From: Platanthera guangdongensis | Taxonomy: Eukaryota; Streptophyta; Magnoliopsida; Asparagales; Orchidaceae | DNA length: 64,000 nt | Direction: 5' to 3' | NCBI GenBank assembly: GCA_039583875.1 | Contig: CM077165.1 | Span: forward strand, 66,824,757 to 66,888,756 | Part shown: positions 22,585-33,806 of the stretch, piece by piece | How the letters are laid out: every line of letters starts with the position of its first letter | Position numbering within the stretch: the first letter of the stretch is position 1 | Notes under the pieces: model-generated | Databases searched by the model: none | Seen by the model: the letters and a program-made list of their open reading frames with translations, nothing else | What the model was told of the DNA's origin: nothing | Position numbers and translations under genes: made by a program

Positions 22585-23110
22585 TGAAGGTTACATTTCA
22601 TATTACAGCTTATCGTCTTTATATACCATAGAACTTGCTAGAATAGGACCGCTGCCATCTGCTTTTGATAATGTCCACCTTCAAGTCCTCCCCGTTCTTC
22701 CTCTCCGCTCGGTGCCTAGGAGCCGTGGGGGAAGGGGTGGGGGATGATAGGACTTAGTCTTTTAGACTAACGGTTTTCGAACCGCATCATTTAGGGGATC
22801 GCGGAGACCAGCATGGAGGAGCAGCCCCAGAGACCGGTGCGCTTGGAGGTGGGGCAGTCTAGCTCCGGAGTTCACACAGCCGGGACCGTGAGTCTCGACC
22901 CTGAGCAGTTTTCTACTTTTGTTTCTGCATGAGAGATCTTGTAGTGAGGATTTGATGTACCGGGCATAAGCCCGTTTTGCTACTCTGATGTTATCTTCTG
23001 TGGACACTCCCTTCGTGGAGTTATATTTATTATGTCATGTGATTCTCTGTGGACAGATAGCTTCCATTTCCTTCATTATTTTGCCACTTTTATGTGATCG
23101 AGATGGCCGG

Positions 23111-23177
23111 CAGAATCGGCGCTTTGTGGTGATGACTCTTCAGGGCGTGAAGGAGTCACCGCAAAACGGCGGTTCTG
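23111..23177 (+). other. U5 stem structure, element B 5' LTR
   Basis: CAGAATCGGCG (23111-23121) pairs with CGGCGGTTCTG (23167-23177). The inner stem TGACTCTTCA/TGAAGGAGTCA (23133-23142, 23148-23158) has one bulge and is unrelated in sequence to the inner stems of A and D. Confidence 0.65.
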
Positions 23178-23229
23178 GGCCTAAGACCCCGGTGTTCAAA
23201 AAAAAAAGGGGGGGGGGGGGTCTTACAAG

Positions 23230-23241
23230 TGGTATCAGAGC
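23230..23241 (+). other. Primer binding site of element B
   Basis: TGGTATCAGAGC, two bases after the 5' LTR, is complementary to the 3' end of plant initiator methionine tRNA, the usual primer of these elements. Confidence 0.95.
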
Positions 23242-23411
23242 AGACCTCGATCGAAAAGTAGCCGTCCACAACCCTGGGTCACCCCCGCGCGGGTTTAGTT
23301 TGGGGACAAACTAAGCAGCGGAAGCAGTGGTGTGCCCATATGGGGGGAATCACATGTAAATTGTCCACTATCATTTTGCATTGAGTCGATTACCTACTGA
23401 TGTAGTTCGTT
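23242..23411 (+). other. Leader between PBS and gag of element B
   Basis: No gene is seen. A hairpin TTAGTTTG-GGGA-CAAACTAA (about 23295-23315) precedes a GCAGCGGAAGCAGTGGTG segment that is shared with element E's leader at 33670-33690. Confidence 0.6.
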
Positions 23412-24543
23412 TTGCAGCCCTCAGCTCAGCCCACCCCACAAGGTGGAGCTCAGCAGACTCCAGACATTGCACCACCTCCCATGGCCCCCACACCTTTCCT
23501 CCAGTTAGACATGGGGCAGACCCTTACAGCTATCCTTGAGGCCTTCCGGGCTCAGCAAGCCCCATCCCAGCAGCCAAACCCAGGGGCCAACTGGATGAGC
23601 ACCTTCCGAGGACTCTCTCCCCCATCTTACTTAGGGACAGAGTCGGCAGTACGGACAGAGGAGTGGCTGGATATGATGTACGAGATGTTGACTGGGATAC
23701 GATGCCCTTGGGAGGAGAGGGTGGCCCTAGTGGTATCTTGCTTGGAGTCACATGCCAAGCGGTGTTGGAAGACGCTGTTGGACACGACTTTTGCTGATAG
23801 AGAGATTGCAGAAATCACTTGGGAAGAGTTCAGGGCCACGCTGCTGGAGCACTTTGTTCCTCAGTCGGCCAGGGACGAGTTGGAGGAGCGATTCTTGCAG
23901 CTGAGGCAGGGCACCAGGACAGTGGTGGAGTACCACCGAGAGTTCGATCATTTGGCCCGATACGCGGGCTCCTATCAGCTGGATGAAGCAGGTTACGTCA
24001 AGAGGTTTTATAAGGGCCTATAAGAGGAGTTGAGGGAGGCCCTGCTTTTTGTCTCTGACGGGCCCATCTCCCGGATTTTGGAGATGGCGAAGAGGATTGA
24101 GGCCGACTGGCACACCACTCGGGGCCGGAAACGGCAAGCGGAGGACCAGGGCCGGAGGGCCCGAAATGATCAGCGGCGAGGCACCGTACCAGATGGAAGA
24201 AGGGCAGAGGAGCAGCCTCGTCAGGAGTTGAGGCAGGAGCCGAGAGAGCAGGTGGTCTTGGCCCCTCAACCTCTCCGGATCCAGGAGATGCAGAGACCCC
24301 GGGGTATGGCGTATCCCCCGCCGGAGTGCTTCCACTGTCACCAGGTGGGACACCTCCGGAGAGACTGCCCTATGAGGGGGGCACCACCTCCAGCACCACG
24401 GGGTGGCCCACCGGCCCAGCATTTCGGAGGCCGAGGACGCGGCCGAGGACGTGGTTACCAGGGAGGCGACCGCAGGCAGAATGGGGAGCAGATTTACGCT
24501 TTGGACTTAGCACAGCCCCGGAACCCGGACAGGGTTATTGCAG
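23412..24543 (+). pseudogene. gag: Gag of element B (one internal stop)
   Basis: This encodes the structural Gag that would assemble the particle and bind the RNA genome. The retrotransposon Gag core spans about residues 60-205 (EEWLDMMYEML, LLEHFVPQSARDELEERF, VVEYHREFDHLARYA). A zinc knuckle CX2CX4HX4C (CFHCHQVGHLRRDC) is encoded at 24327-24368, followed by an Arg/Gly-rich tail. A TAA at 24021-24023 interrupts the frame just after the core; E has AGC-GAT there. The start aligned with E's ATG-CAA-CCT is TTG-CAG-CCC here, so the initiator may be lost; the next in-frame ATG is at 23480. The frame continues to 24543, where the intron candidate begins; unspliced it ends at TAA, 24594-24596. Confidence 0.93.
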
Positions 24544-24659
24544 GTATGAGAGTAATCTTAATTTTGGATTCATTCATGACTCATATTAAGTGTTAATAGA
24601 ACTACTAAACGACCTAGGTTAGAAAACCTTACACCGGAGTTTCTTTCAAACTGATTTAG
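24544..24659 (+). other. Candidate 116-bp intron between gag and pol, element B
   Basis: CAG/GTATGAG opens and TTTAG/G closes an AT-rich interval between GC-rich coding sequence. Removing it joins a G at 24543 to GA at 24660-24661, making a Gly codon and carrying the gag frame straight into the protease frame (24662 on). Read through, it adds 17 codons and a stop. TACTAAA near 24603 could serve as branch site. Element E has a counterpart at the same codon. Confidence 0.75.
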
Positions 24660-27600
24660 GAATGGTGATGGTGTGCGGCAAGCCTGCCCATACCCTGTTC
24701 GACACGGGGGCATCGCACAACTTTGTGTCGGAGGATTTCGTCAAGGACCTGGATCAGATTCGATGTTATACGGGACTACCCAGGAGGGTGCCCCTCCCCA
24801 ATGGGATGGAGATCCAGTCCACAGAAAAGTGCCTCCTGGAGGTTACCATAGACGGGTTGACACTCGAGGCCCCGGCGACGATCCTGAGGATGCCGGACTT
24901 CGACCTCGTCTTGGGCATGACATGGCTTGTCTGGAACCATGCCCAGATTGATTGCCCGGCAAGGAGGGTCGTGCTCAGCCACGACGATACTTATGCGACA
25001 TTCGAAGGTACTACACCGGTCTCCCGTCGCCTGCTTTCATCTATTCAGGCCATTAAGGCTCATATGCAAGGGGACGAGGTATATCAAGTATTGTTCGAGA
25101 TGACTGAGGAGAAGGACCTGATTGCTAACATTCCGGTGGTTCGTGACTACGCCGACATTTTTCCGGATAAGCTGCCAGGACTACCTCCGCATAGGGAAAA
25201 GGACTTCCAGATTCAGTTGGTACCAGGGGCTAAGCCGGTATCCAAGGCCCCTTATCGGATGGCCCCGAAGGAGTTGGCGGAGTTTCGGACACAGTTGCAG
25301 GAGCTGGTGGAAGCAGGATTTGTTAGGCCGAGTTCCTCATCATGGGGAGCTCCTGTCCTATTCGTAAAGAAGAAGGACAGCACTTTACGCCTGTGCATCG
25401 ACTATTGAGCACTAAACAGGCTGACCGTCCGAAATACCTATCCGCTCCCCAGGATAGACGAGTTGTTCGATCAGCTGGAGGGAGCCCATTACTTTTCGAA
25501 GCTGGACTTGAGATCAGGCTACTACCAGCTGCGGATCCAGGAGGAGGACATTCCGAAAACGGCCTTTAGTAGCCGATATGGATTGTATGAGTTCATCGTG
25601 ATGCCCTTCGGGCTCACGAATGCTCCGTCAGCATTTATGAGCCTCATGAACCGGGTCTTCGAGGCTTATTTGGATGTGTTCGTCATAGTGTTCATAGACG
25701 ACATCCTTATCTATTCTAAGACGGAGGAGGAGCACACGCGACATCTAGCATTGACCCTGGAGAGACTGCGGGAGCATCGTCTTTATGCGAAGTTCAGTAA
25801 GTGTCAGTTCTGGCTGAAGGAGGTGGCTTTCTTAGGTCACATTATCAGCGGAGCTGGGCTGGCAGTGGACCCGGCAAAGATTCGAGCTATTTCGGAGTGG
25901 CCGCAGCTGAAAACAGCCACTGATGTACGGAGTTTTCTAGGACTTGCCGGTTACTATCGGAAGTTCGTGGAGGGATTCTCTCGAATCGCCCTCCCGCTCA
26001 CATCCTTGACAAAGAAGGAGGTACCGTTCGTGTGGACCCCGCAGTGCTAGACAGCTTTCCAGGAGCTGAAGGATCGGCTGACCTCGGCTCCCATTCTTAC
26101 TCTCCCCTCGGGGAGGGAGGGATTCCAGGTCTACACCGACGCATCATATCAGGGGATGGGAGCAGTACTGATGCAGAACGGACACGTCATAGCTTATGCT
26201 TCCCGCCAGCTGAAGACCCATGAGAAGAACTACCCAGTGCATGACCTGGAGATGGGAGCAGTTGTATTCGCACTAAAAATATGGCGGCATTACCTATATG
26301 GAGTCCACTGTGACATATACTCCGATCATAAGAACCTTAAGTACGTGGACACGCAGAAGGAACTAAACATCAGGCAGAGGCGGTGGGTGGAGTTCCTTTC
26401 TGACTATCAGTATGAGATGCATTACCACCCGGGGAAGGCGAATGTGGTAGCAGACGCTCTGAGTAGGAGAGCTGCCACAGCAGGAGCAGAGCCTCAGTTG
26501 ATGTCTATGGAGCTGCTGCAGAGACTAGAGGACATGCACATTACCCTGGTATCGTCCGATGATCCTGAGCTCTATGAGGAGTACTTGGCCGCAATAGGCG
26601 TTATCGATGACATCAGAGACCGAGTCAGAGAAGGGCAGAGGCAGGATGCCAAGTTAGAGCCCATCTTCCAAGCTCTGGAGGCAGGCACTGCAGGAGACTA
26701 CACACTGAGGGACGACCTGGTGTGCTTCAGAGGACGAGTGTATATACCGGAGGGAGGCCAGATCCGGGAGGATATTATGATGGAGGCGCACTGCAGCCGG
26801 TATTCTGTACACCCGGGGATCACAAAGATGACGACTGATTTGAAGAAGACGATGTACTGGCCGGGCATGAAGAAGTATGTCTCACACTTCGTGACCCATT
26901 GTGAGGCATGTCAGCTAGTGAAGGTGGAGTGCAGGAACCCCGCGGGATTATTGCAGCCACTCCCGGTGCCGGAGTGGAAGTTTGATGACATAGCCATGGA
27001 CTTCATACATGGGCTTCCCCGGTCTCGGACAGGGAATGACTCGATCTGGGTAATCGTCGATCGGTTGACCAAGGTGGCTCGATTTATACCGATCAGGAAG
27101 GATGATTCAGTAGGAGTACTGGTGCGGAAGTTTGTGGAGCAGTTCATTCGTTACCATGGCGTGCCCAGGACGATAGTGTCGGATCGGGATGGCAGGTTCA
27201 CCTCCAGGGAGTGGAGATCCGTGCAAGCTTACTTAGGCACGCGATTGACTTTCAGCACTGCATTCCACCCCCAGACAGACGGGCAGACAGAACGCACCAA
27301 CCGGACGCTGGAGGACCTTTTGAGGCTATGCATCTTGGACCGCGGGGAACCGTGGGAGAAACTCTTGCCCCTTGTCGAGTTCTCCTATAACAACAGCCAC
27401 CAGTCCAGCATCAGGATGGCGCCTTACGAAGCCTTGTACGGGAGGATATGCCGGACCCCGCTTTCTTGGGTGCAGAACGAGGATCCGAAAGTGTTGGGGC
27501 CAGAGTTTGTTGAAGACACCGAGGCACAGGTGAGGCTGATCAGGGACAGGATGCTCGAGGCACAGAGTAGACAGGCTAAGTATTATGACGCCCGGCATCG

Positions 27601-28069
27601 GTAGGTGGAGTTCCAGGTGGGGGACCAGGTGTTTCTGAAGATCCGGCCCATGCATGGAGTTTCACGGGTGCGTGGTCGGAGGAAGAAGCTCAGCCCTAGG
27701 TACATGGGCCCTTACAGGATCCTGGAGCGGATCGGACCCCTAGCCTACCGGCTGGAGTTACCACCAGAGCTGGAAGCGCTGCACGACGTCTTCCACATTT
27801 CTTCTTTGAGGAGGGCTCTGATACGCCCGGAGCAGCAGATTCTGACTACCGAAGGGCCGGTAGCTTCAGACCGGTCGGTTCATTTGGAGCCTGTGAGGAT
27901 CGACGACCGAGGAGTGCGGGTCTTGCGACGCAAGAAGGTCCCACTAGTCAAGGTCCTGTGGAGGAACCACGGCCAGGAGGAGCATACCTGGGAGCCACAG
28001 GACCTGATGCGACAAAGATACCCCGAGCTATTCAGTCAGGTATACCTCTCAGACCCCTCAAGATGTTAA
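24660..28069 (+). pseudogene. pol: Pol of element B: protease, RT, RNase H, integrase, chromodomain (three stops)
   Basis: One reading frame encodes, in order, aspartic protease (LFDTGASH, active site 24701-24712), reverse transcriptase ([18 protein letters not shown] catalytic aspartates at 25697-25702), RNase H ([23 protein letters not shown]), integrase with HHCC finger and DD35E residues ([22 protein letters not shown]), the GPY/F region and a chromodomain (HTWEPQDL). Three single-codon stops break it: TGA 25406-25408 (Arg in E), TAG 26048-26050 (Glu in E) and TAG 27602-27604 (Lys in E). There is no frameshift. The frame depends on removal of the 24544-24659 interval to join Gag, since no other start context links them. 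Chromodomains of this group are thought to guide integration to heterochromatin. Confidence 0.95.
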
Positions 28070-28335
28070 TTTATTTTTCCTGCTTTAAGTATACTAAGGG
28101 CTGCTCTAGGTAGATATGGGCTTATCTTTTGTTTATTGTGGGCTTAACCTTGTTTATTGGGATTTTGGTTCGCCGTTTGGGCGAAAGGGGTCTCAGATCT
28201 AAGTTTTCCCATAAAATCAAATTTAACAAACAAGGCGTCATAATGGGATGTTACAAGACTCTTTCCTTCGGTAATAAGACCCGTAGGTCCAACCTTGATT
28301 TCGGGGACGAAATCTTTGTTTTGTTTATTGGGATT
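28070..28335 (+). other. 3' tail of element B with conserved hairpin
   Basis: This noncoding stretch lies between pol and the 3' LTR. GATTTCGGGGACGAAATC (28297-28314) forms a stem around GGGA. The terminal pair is G-C here and A-T in E, so pairing is kept. TTTGTTTATTGGGATT leads into the LTR, as in E. Confidence 0.7.
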
Positions 28336-31300
28336 TGTAACATCCCATTTCCAACTAGACCCCTAAGAGTGGTTTTGGCCATGACTAGGTCATGACAAAA
28401 CCCTAGGAAGCCAGAAATGGGCCAAGAGATAGGAGGCCAAGGTAGGGATCACCATGGTCTGCAAATAGTAGAATTTTGAACAATGGTTTAGAATGACAAT
28501 GGGGCTTCACCATGGCCCCAAGACCCTACCACAACACTCCCAAACATTTTGGGAGACCCATTAGAGCCAAAAGGACCCATTAGGGCCAACCCAAGAGGCC
28601 CAGTTGACCAAGGTCAACCCTAGCCCTGAATGGGTCAACCTAGCCTACTTAGGGCCAATTGACCCACTCCTAGTCTAGAGGACCCCACCTATGCCCTCCT
28701 AACCCCTAAGTGAGGTCAATGGGTCACTAAGGACACATTGGGGTCAGCCCTAGAGGCCAGGTTGACCCAAGTCAACTCAAGCCCTAATCTGGTCAAAGTA
28801 CCCTTACTAAGGGTATGTGACCTCCAAAGTGCAGGGTAACCCTACATAACCCTACCTAGACCCTAAGGTAAGTCAATGGGTCACCAAGGATCCATAGGGG
28901 TGAACCCTAATGGTCATGTTGACCCAAGTCAACTCTAGCCCTAAAATGGTCAAAGTGACCTTACCAAGGGTCAAGTGACCTTTAAGGTGCCAAGTCAACC
29001 CTACCCAACCCTACATAGACCTTAGGGGAGGCCAATGAATCACCCAGGACCCAATGGGGTCAACCTAGATGGTCAAACTGACCAAGTCAACCCTCATTGA
29101 GGGTCAAGTCAACTTAGCCCAAAAAGGGCTAACCCAAGCTCAAGCCACTTCTCCCTTAGGCTAAACCCATTCCCATGACCATCATAATCCAGTGGGCTGC
29201 CTTTAGCTTGTGAGGTTGACTAGTCAACCAGAGGTGACTAGGAGAGAGAAAAGAGCTCCTCTCCATGATAATGGAGGAGAGAGAAAATGGGGAAGAGGAA
29301 AGGGAAGAGAGAAGCCGGCCAAGGAAGGCCAACAGCCACCAGTTATGGCTGTAATCAACTCCTCTAGGGGAGAGGAGTTGATTCCAGCCGTATCCCGGCC
29401 ACCAAGGGGTGGGTTCAGCCCCCCTCCACACAACCCGAGCCACACCTTTAATGGTGTTAATGGCTATTGAAGAACCAGCCTCTCCTCTCCCCCATTTGCC
29501 ATTTAAACACCTTCAGGGAGCCGAGGGGATCATTTTGGAGCGTTTACCTGGAGGAGACGAGCCATTCCACTGTGCAGTTGCAGAAGCCGAGCGCCGCCGC
29601 CGTCGTCAATGGCATCCCGCCGCTCCTCTCGCATCCAGGCCGCCAGGAAGGTCCTCCTCCTTCTCTTTTCTCATGGGTAGATCTTATGTTTCATTAGGGC
29701 CAAGGTTCGGGCACAATTGAGCCCGATCCAACTTGCAAAATTCATGGCTTTCGGCCGAGAATTTATTTGGTTGGATCGCCGGAATCCGCCCCTCCGGCGG
29801 CTGTGCCGCCGTCTGGCGATAGCCACCACCTCAACGGAGGTGATGGTGGCGGTGGTCGGCCGGGGAAGGGACTGGGTGGCCGGCGGCAGACGCTTGAAGT
29901 CGGCACAGGAAGAAGCGATCCTGGCCGTTGGCTCATCGGGGACGATGACCCAGCGCCGTCGATCTGCGCCAAGATTCGCGCGGCATCAAATCAAATACTT
30001 TAGGATTTAAATAAAAATCATTTCATTTCTGTCACACTAGATGTATTTAATGTATTTAATTTTTAAAAATACTTAGGGACCCTGAATGGAAATCTGCCCA
30101 ACATGAAAATTGTAGCTTAGGGTGTCTAGTTTGTAGCAAAAATTGCTTGGACCCTTTTGGGCCGCTGGTTAGACCAGGGTACCCTTTTTGGGAGGACCTA
30201 TACCTAGGCCTAAACAGAGATTATTTTTAGTGCCCACACTTCATTCCTTGTCCAAACAAGTTGAAATTTGGGCAGTGAGAAAGTCTTAGCCATACCTAGA
30301 ACCTGTCCAAAATTTAGAATTTTTGGAGAATATTTTTCTATAGTTTTTAGGAAAATTTAATAAATCATGATTAATTTAATTATGTGACCTAATTGATTTA
30401 AAACTCCCCCAAATTTTGGTGGGTGGTCTTAGATGTCATGATAGGTATAGGGTTAAAACTTTAGCTCATTTGGAGATGTTTAGGATAGGTAATTTACCCA
30501 CCCTATATATGACCTTATAAGGGTATTTTGGTCAAAAGCCACTATTTGATGGTTGAGTGGCCAAATTCCCTCATCAGAGGCTGAAATTTTGGCCAATGAT
30601 ATAACTTGACTTTTTACACTCACTTATGGATTTTGGAGTGGATGGGACTAGGGTAGCCCTAGAATTTTAGGGTAGGCCCTTTAGGGTAAATTTCTAGGGT
30701 TTGAAGAAATTGGGGTCAAAAGACCTTGGATGGACTTGAAACTTGGGAATGATGTCCATAGGATTACTATGGTCCTGTGGTTAAACTTTTAGGGCATTTG
30801 GAAGACTTAAAACCCCTTAAATCCATAACCCTAGTTTAGGGCACTAGCTTGAAATCATAAGATCTAATACCAAAACTTTCTGAAAAGGCCTGAGTCTTTG
30901 AATGGGTAGTTGCTTAGGGTATATATATCTCTGGAAATTTTATAATAGATTTTGGATGAATATTTTTGGTACTTTATTCACAAAGTCATGTTTTACAATT
31001 TTCACTTAGGAATTTTTTGGAGAAAGATATACTTGATTAAACCTGATGAAACTTAGCAAGGGGGCTTGTAATCATGGTACCCATCTCTGTAAAGTTTTAT
31101 GAAAGTTTTGAAGAATGATACTTAGTAGTTGCTTCTTTAATTATTTGATTCTATGGAACTTTGGTAAATTTAATAATGACATTTAGATTGTCTGAAAAAT
31201 TTTAATTTCTTCATCATGATGTTTCTAGATCCTTATGAAGCCCTAGTAATTTTTACATAATTATTGGAGACATATTCGTGGCACTTCCTTCATTATATTT

Positions 31301-33409
31301 GATTTTAGGAATTATTTTTAATAAATCCTTGAGAGGTCAAGAACTATCTGGAAAATTATGAAAATTGGCAACCAATAATATTTCTCTGTTATTTAGTAAA
31401 TACAAATTTTAGGAGGCCATTACCAGAGAAAATCTTATGGTTCATGTTCAAATTGACTATGACCTAGTTTTTGAGGAAAATTCAATAAATAGTAGATTAA
31501 TTGGGAAAAATATGATTTTCTGAATTTAGACTATATCTATCATAATAGACCTCTAATAATTATCATAAGTGTACTGGATGAGTATTTCATGTACTTCCCT
31601 TTTTACGGGTCATGTAGCTTAAGTGGTCTGCATATAGCAAAACTGCAGGATTTCATTTAGATGTGAATTAGGGCCATTATGATGGGTCCTGATGGATTGT
31701 TACAAGGACAAGTGGAATGGGCTGTGTCTTGAGAAGATGAGTGAGTAAGGTGTGGATCTGTCTAGGGTTATAGACGTTTGGGTCCGACGAAAGATCGTCC
31801 TACCCCAGGGAGAGTGGAGTCAAATTACCCTAGGATTAGCATATCGAAATGTGAGAAAATAAAGGGTAAGGGAATCAACCAATAATAAAATAAGTACCTT
31901 GCGAAAGGGAACGCTTGGCGTAATCCCAACATAGTTCCTAGTGCCCCTTGAGAGCCCTTCACGGGGAATACCGGGGGCAGTCCTGGGTTAACGTAAACTG
32001 TTTAACAAGCTGAAAAGAGTAACTTAGTAATTAGGGTTGCACATTTCACAACACTGATGGCACCAGAGGTTGGATAGGAGCTTCGGCTCGGATGGTTAAA
32101 AGGCGGACTCTGGTCCGGGGAGATTCGGCTCGATTCTTGACTACGCTAATTTGCATGTGCATAACAGGAAAGGAAATTAAGGTGGTGGGTCTTCGGTATT
32201 GGAGGGTCGATGCACCGACACCAATACGTTGACTCGACAAGTGTGGTTAGCACTTCGCCAACAGAAGTCCGGTGCGCCAGCCGGCAAGAGTACGCAGGAG
32301 TCCGCTTCGTGCACCAAGCGTTGAGGCGTACGATAGGTCTGACCGGTAGTGCCTTACTGGTTTAGAGGTGGGCGAGGCCCAACCCACCGCTTCCGTCTGC
32401 CACTACGGAGGTATCCTGGGAGGTTACGGCTCCAGAAAGGGGGAACTAAAGGTCTGTGTGCACAGAGTCGGGTGTGTGTGTTGCACTTGCATGTCCATCA
32501 TACCCACTTGCATGTCATGGAATAATCGTTACCTTTAACCTTGACACCTAAAGTATAAGTGGAATGGGACGCTTATACCTTAGGACCTGCTAAACGACCC
32601 CTTAGTCTATAAGCTTGTGTGGGCAAGTTTATAAATTAAGGTTAATTTTGATATATTTAGTTACTGATGTTTGACCACCGACACCCCAGCGTATAAATCG
32701 GTATGGGACTTTTTATACGATGGGAGCCTTGCAAAAGACCCCTTGGCTTATGTGTTTTTCACATAAGTGAAGGTTACATTTCATATTACAGCTTATCGTC
32801 TTTATATACCATAGAACTTGCTAGAATAGGACCGCTGCCATCTGCTTTTGATAATCTCCACCTTCAAGTCCTCCCCGTTCTTCCTCTCCGCTCGGTGCCT
32901 AGGAGCCGTGGGGGAAGGGGTGGGGATGATAGGACTTAGTCTTTTAGACTAACGGTTTTCGAACCGCATCATTTAGGGGATCGCGGAGACCAGCATGGAG
33001 GAGCAGCCCCAGAGACCGGTGCGCTTGGAGGTGGGGCAGTCTAGCTCCGGAGTTCACACAGCCGGGACCGTGAGTCTCGACCCTGAGCAGTTTTCTACTT
33101 TTGTTTCTGCATGAGAGATCTTGTAGTGAGGATTTGATGTACCGGGCATAAGCCCGTTTTGCTACTCTGATGTTATCTTCTGTGGACACTCCCTTTGTGG
33201 AGTTATATTTATTATGTCATGTGATTCTCTGTGGACAGATAGCTTCCATTTCCTTCATTATTTTGCCACTTTTATGTGATCGAGATGGCCGGCAGAATCG
33301 GCGCTTTGTGGTGATGACTCTTCAGGGCGTGAAGGAGTCACCGCAAAACGGCGGTTCTGGGCCTAAGACCCCGGTGTTCAAAAAAAAAAAAGGGGGGGGG
33401 GGTCTTACA
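28336..33409 (+). repeat. 3' LTR of element B
   Basis: It is the same length as the 5' LTR (5074 bp) and nearly identical, with the same internal landmarks about 10182 bases downstream. It ends TCTTACA at 33409, directly before the right TSD. Confidence 0.96.
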
Positions 33410-33414
33410 AAGCT
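33410..33414. repeat. Right target-site duplication of element B (aagct)
   Basis: It pairs with aagcc at 18149-18153. Confidence 0.92.
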
Positions 33415-33656
33415 CAAGGTTGACTTTGGTCAATTGGGGTCAAAATATTGACCCAGTGACATACCCTAGGGTCCACTTAGATTGTCTTTAGGGTTAGGGT
33501 AATGTGGTGGGGTCATGGTGTGGCTAGGGTCCCTAATTAGGCTAGTTTGACCTAGTTTGACTTGGTCCTATAGTGGGCTCCACATGGCTACCACCCACTA
33601 CCTAGGGTCAAACCTAGTTGTTCTCCTTAAGTCTCACCCCATGCCTAACCCAATCT
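33415..33656 (-). repeat. Inverted fragment of LTR A, right part
   Basis: This continues the fragment at 17894-18153 and stops about 36 bases short of the LTR terminus, where it abuts leader sequence in + orientation. Confidence 0.9.
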
Positions 33657-33762
33657 TGCGGACAAACTATGCAGCGGAAGCAGTGGTGTGCCCATGTGAA
33701 AAGTCACATAAATGGTCCACAAAGTACAATGTGTTAGGCCAATTTTGCTCTAACCTTACCTT
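33657..33762 (+). other. Second part of the leader of element E
   Basis: It corresponds to the leader just before gag in element B (GGACAAACTA, GCAGCGGAAGCAGTGGTGTG) and ends at the gag ATG. No gene is seen. Confidence 0.75.
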
Positions 33763-33806
33763 TATGCAACCTCCACAGGTCGCAGCGCCGCAAAATGTGG
33801 CTCCTC
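33763..33806 (+). pseudogene. gag: Gag N-terminus of element E, cut off by element C
   Basis: The ATG at 33763 opens a frame whose first residues (MQPP...) resemble the start of element B Gag. After 44 bases it is broken by the insertion of element C. The remaining gag resumes in the same frame at 42080, after the duplicated target site. Confidence 0.85.
33802..33806. repeat. Left target-site duplication of element C (tcctc)
   Basis: It matches 42075-42079 perfectly. Confidence 0.95.

Larger units (their letters stand above)
18154..23227 (+). repeat. 5' LTR of element B
   Basis: It starts TGTAACATCCC and ends in a run of A then G followed by TCTTACA. It contains a TTGAC/GTCAA-rich U3 (about 18400-18960), a GC-rich stretch (19100-19800), an AT-rich interior without a gene that I can support (about 19830-21500), the 91-bp block (21714-21804), four hairpins (22364-22584), the exon-like segment (22795-22887, ATG at 22813) and the U5 stem (23111-23177). 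Confidence 0.96.
18154..33409 (+). mobile_element. Complete nested chromovirus retrotransposon, element B
   Basis: The 15.26-kb element has two 5074-bp LTRs with TG...CA ends, a PBS, gag, a gag-pol intron candidate, pol with chromodomain, and a TSD. It is inserted in the minus-strand A LTR scrap inside element E's leader. By eye the two LTRs differ at roughly 40 positions plus a few length changes (about 0.8%), so the insertion is fairly recent. Gag has one stop and pol three, so this copy is defective in its own proteins, though its cis signals look intact. Confidence 0.97.

Noticed and set aside
23200..23221. Homopolymer A then G run before the LTR end as a functional poly(A) tract
   Set aside because: Run length differs between the two LTRs of B and it may partly be sequencing noise; it is simply the LTR terminus.
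24660..28069. Assignment of B to the centromeric CRM clade
   Set aside because: A classical chromodomain with HTWEPQDL and LTRs of 5 kb fit Tekay/Del better; CRM elements have shorter LTRs and a different integrase tail.
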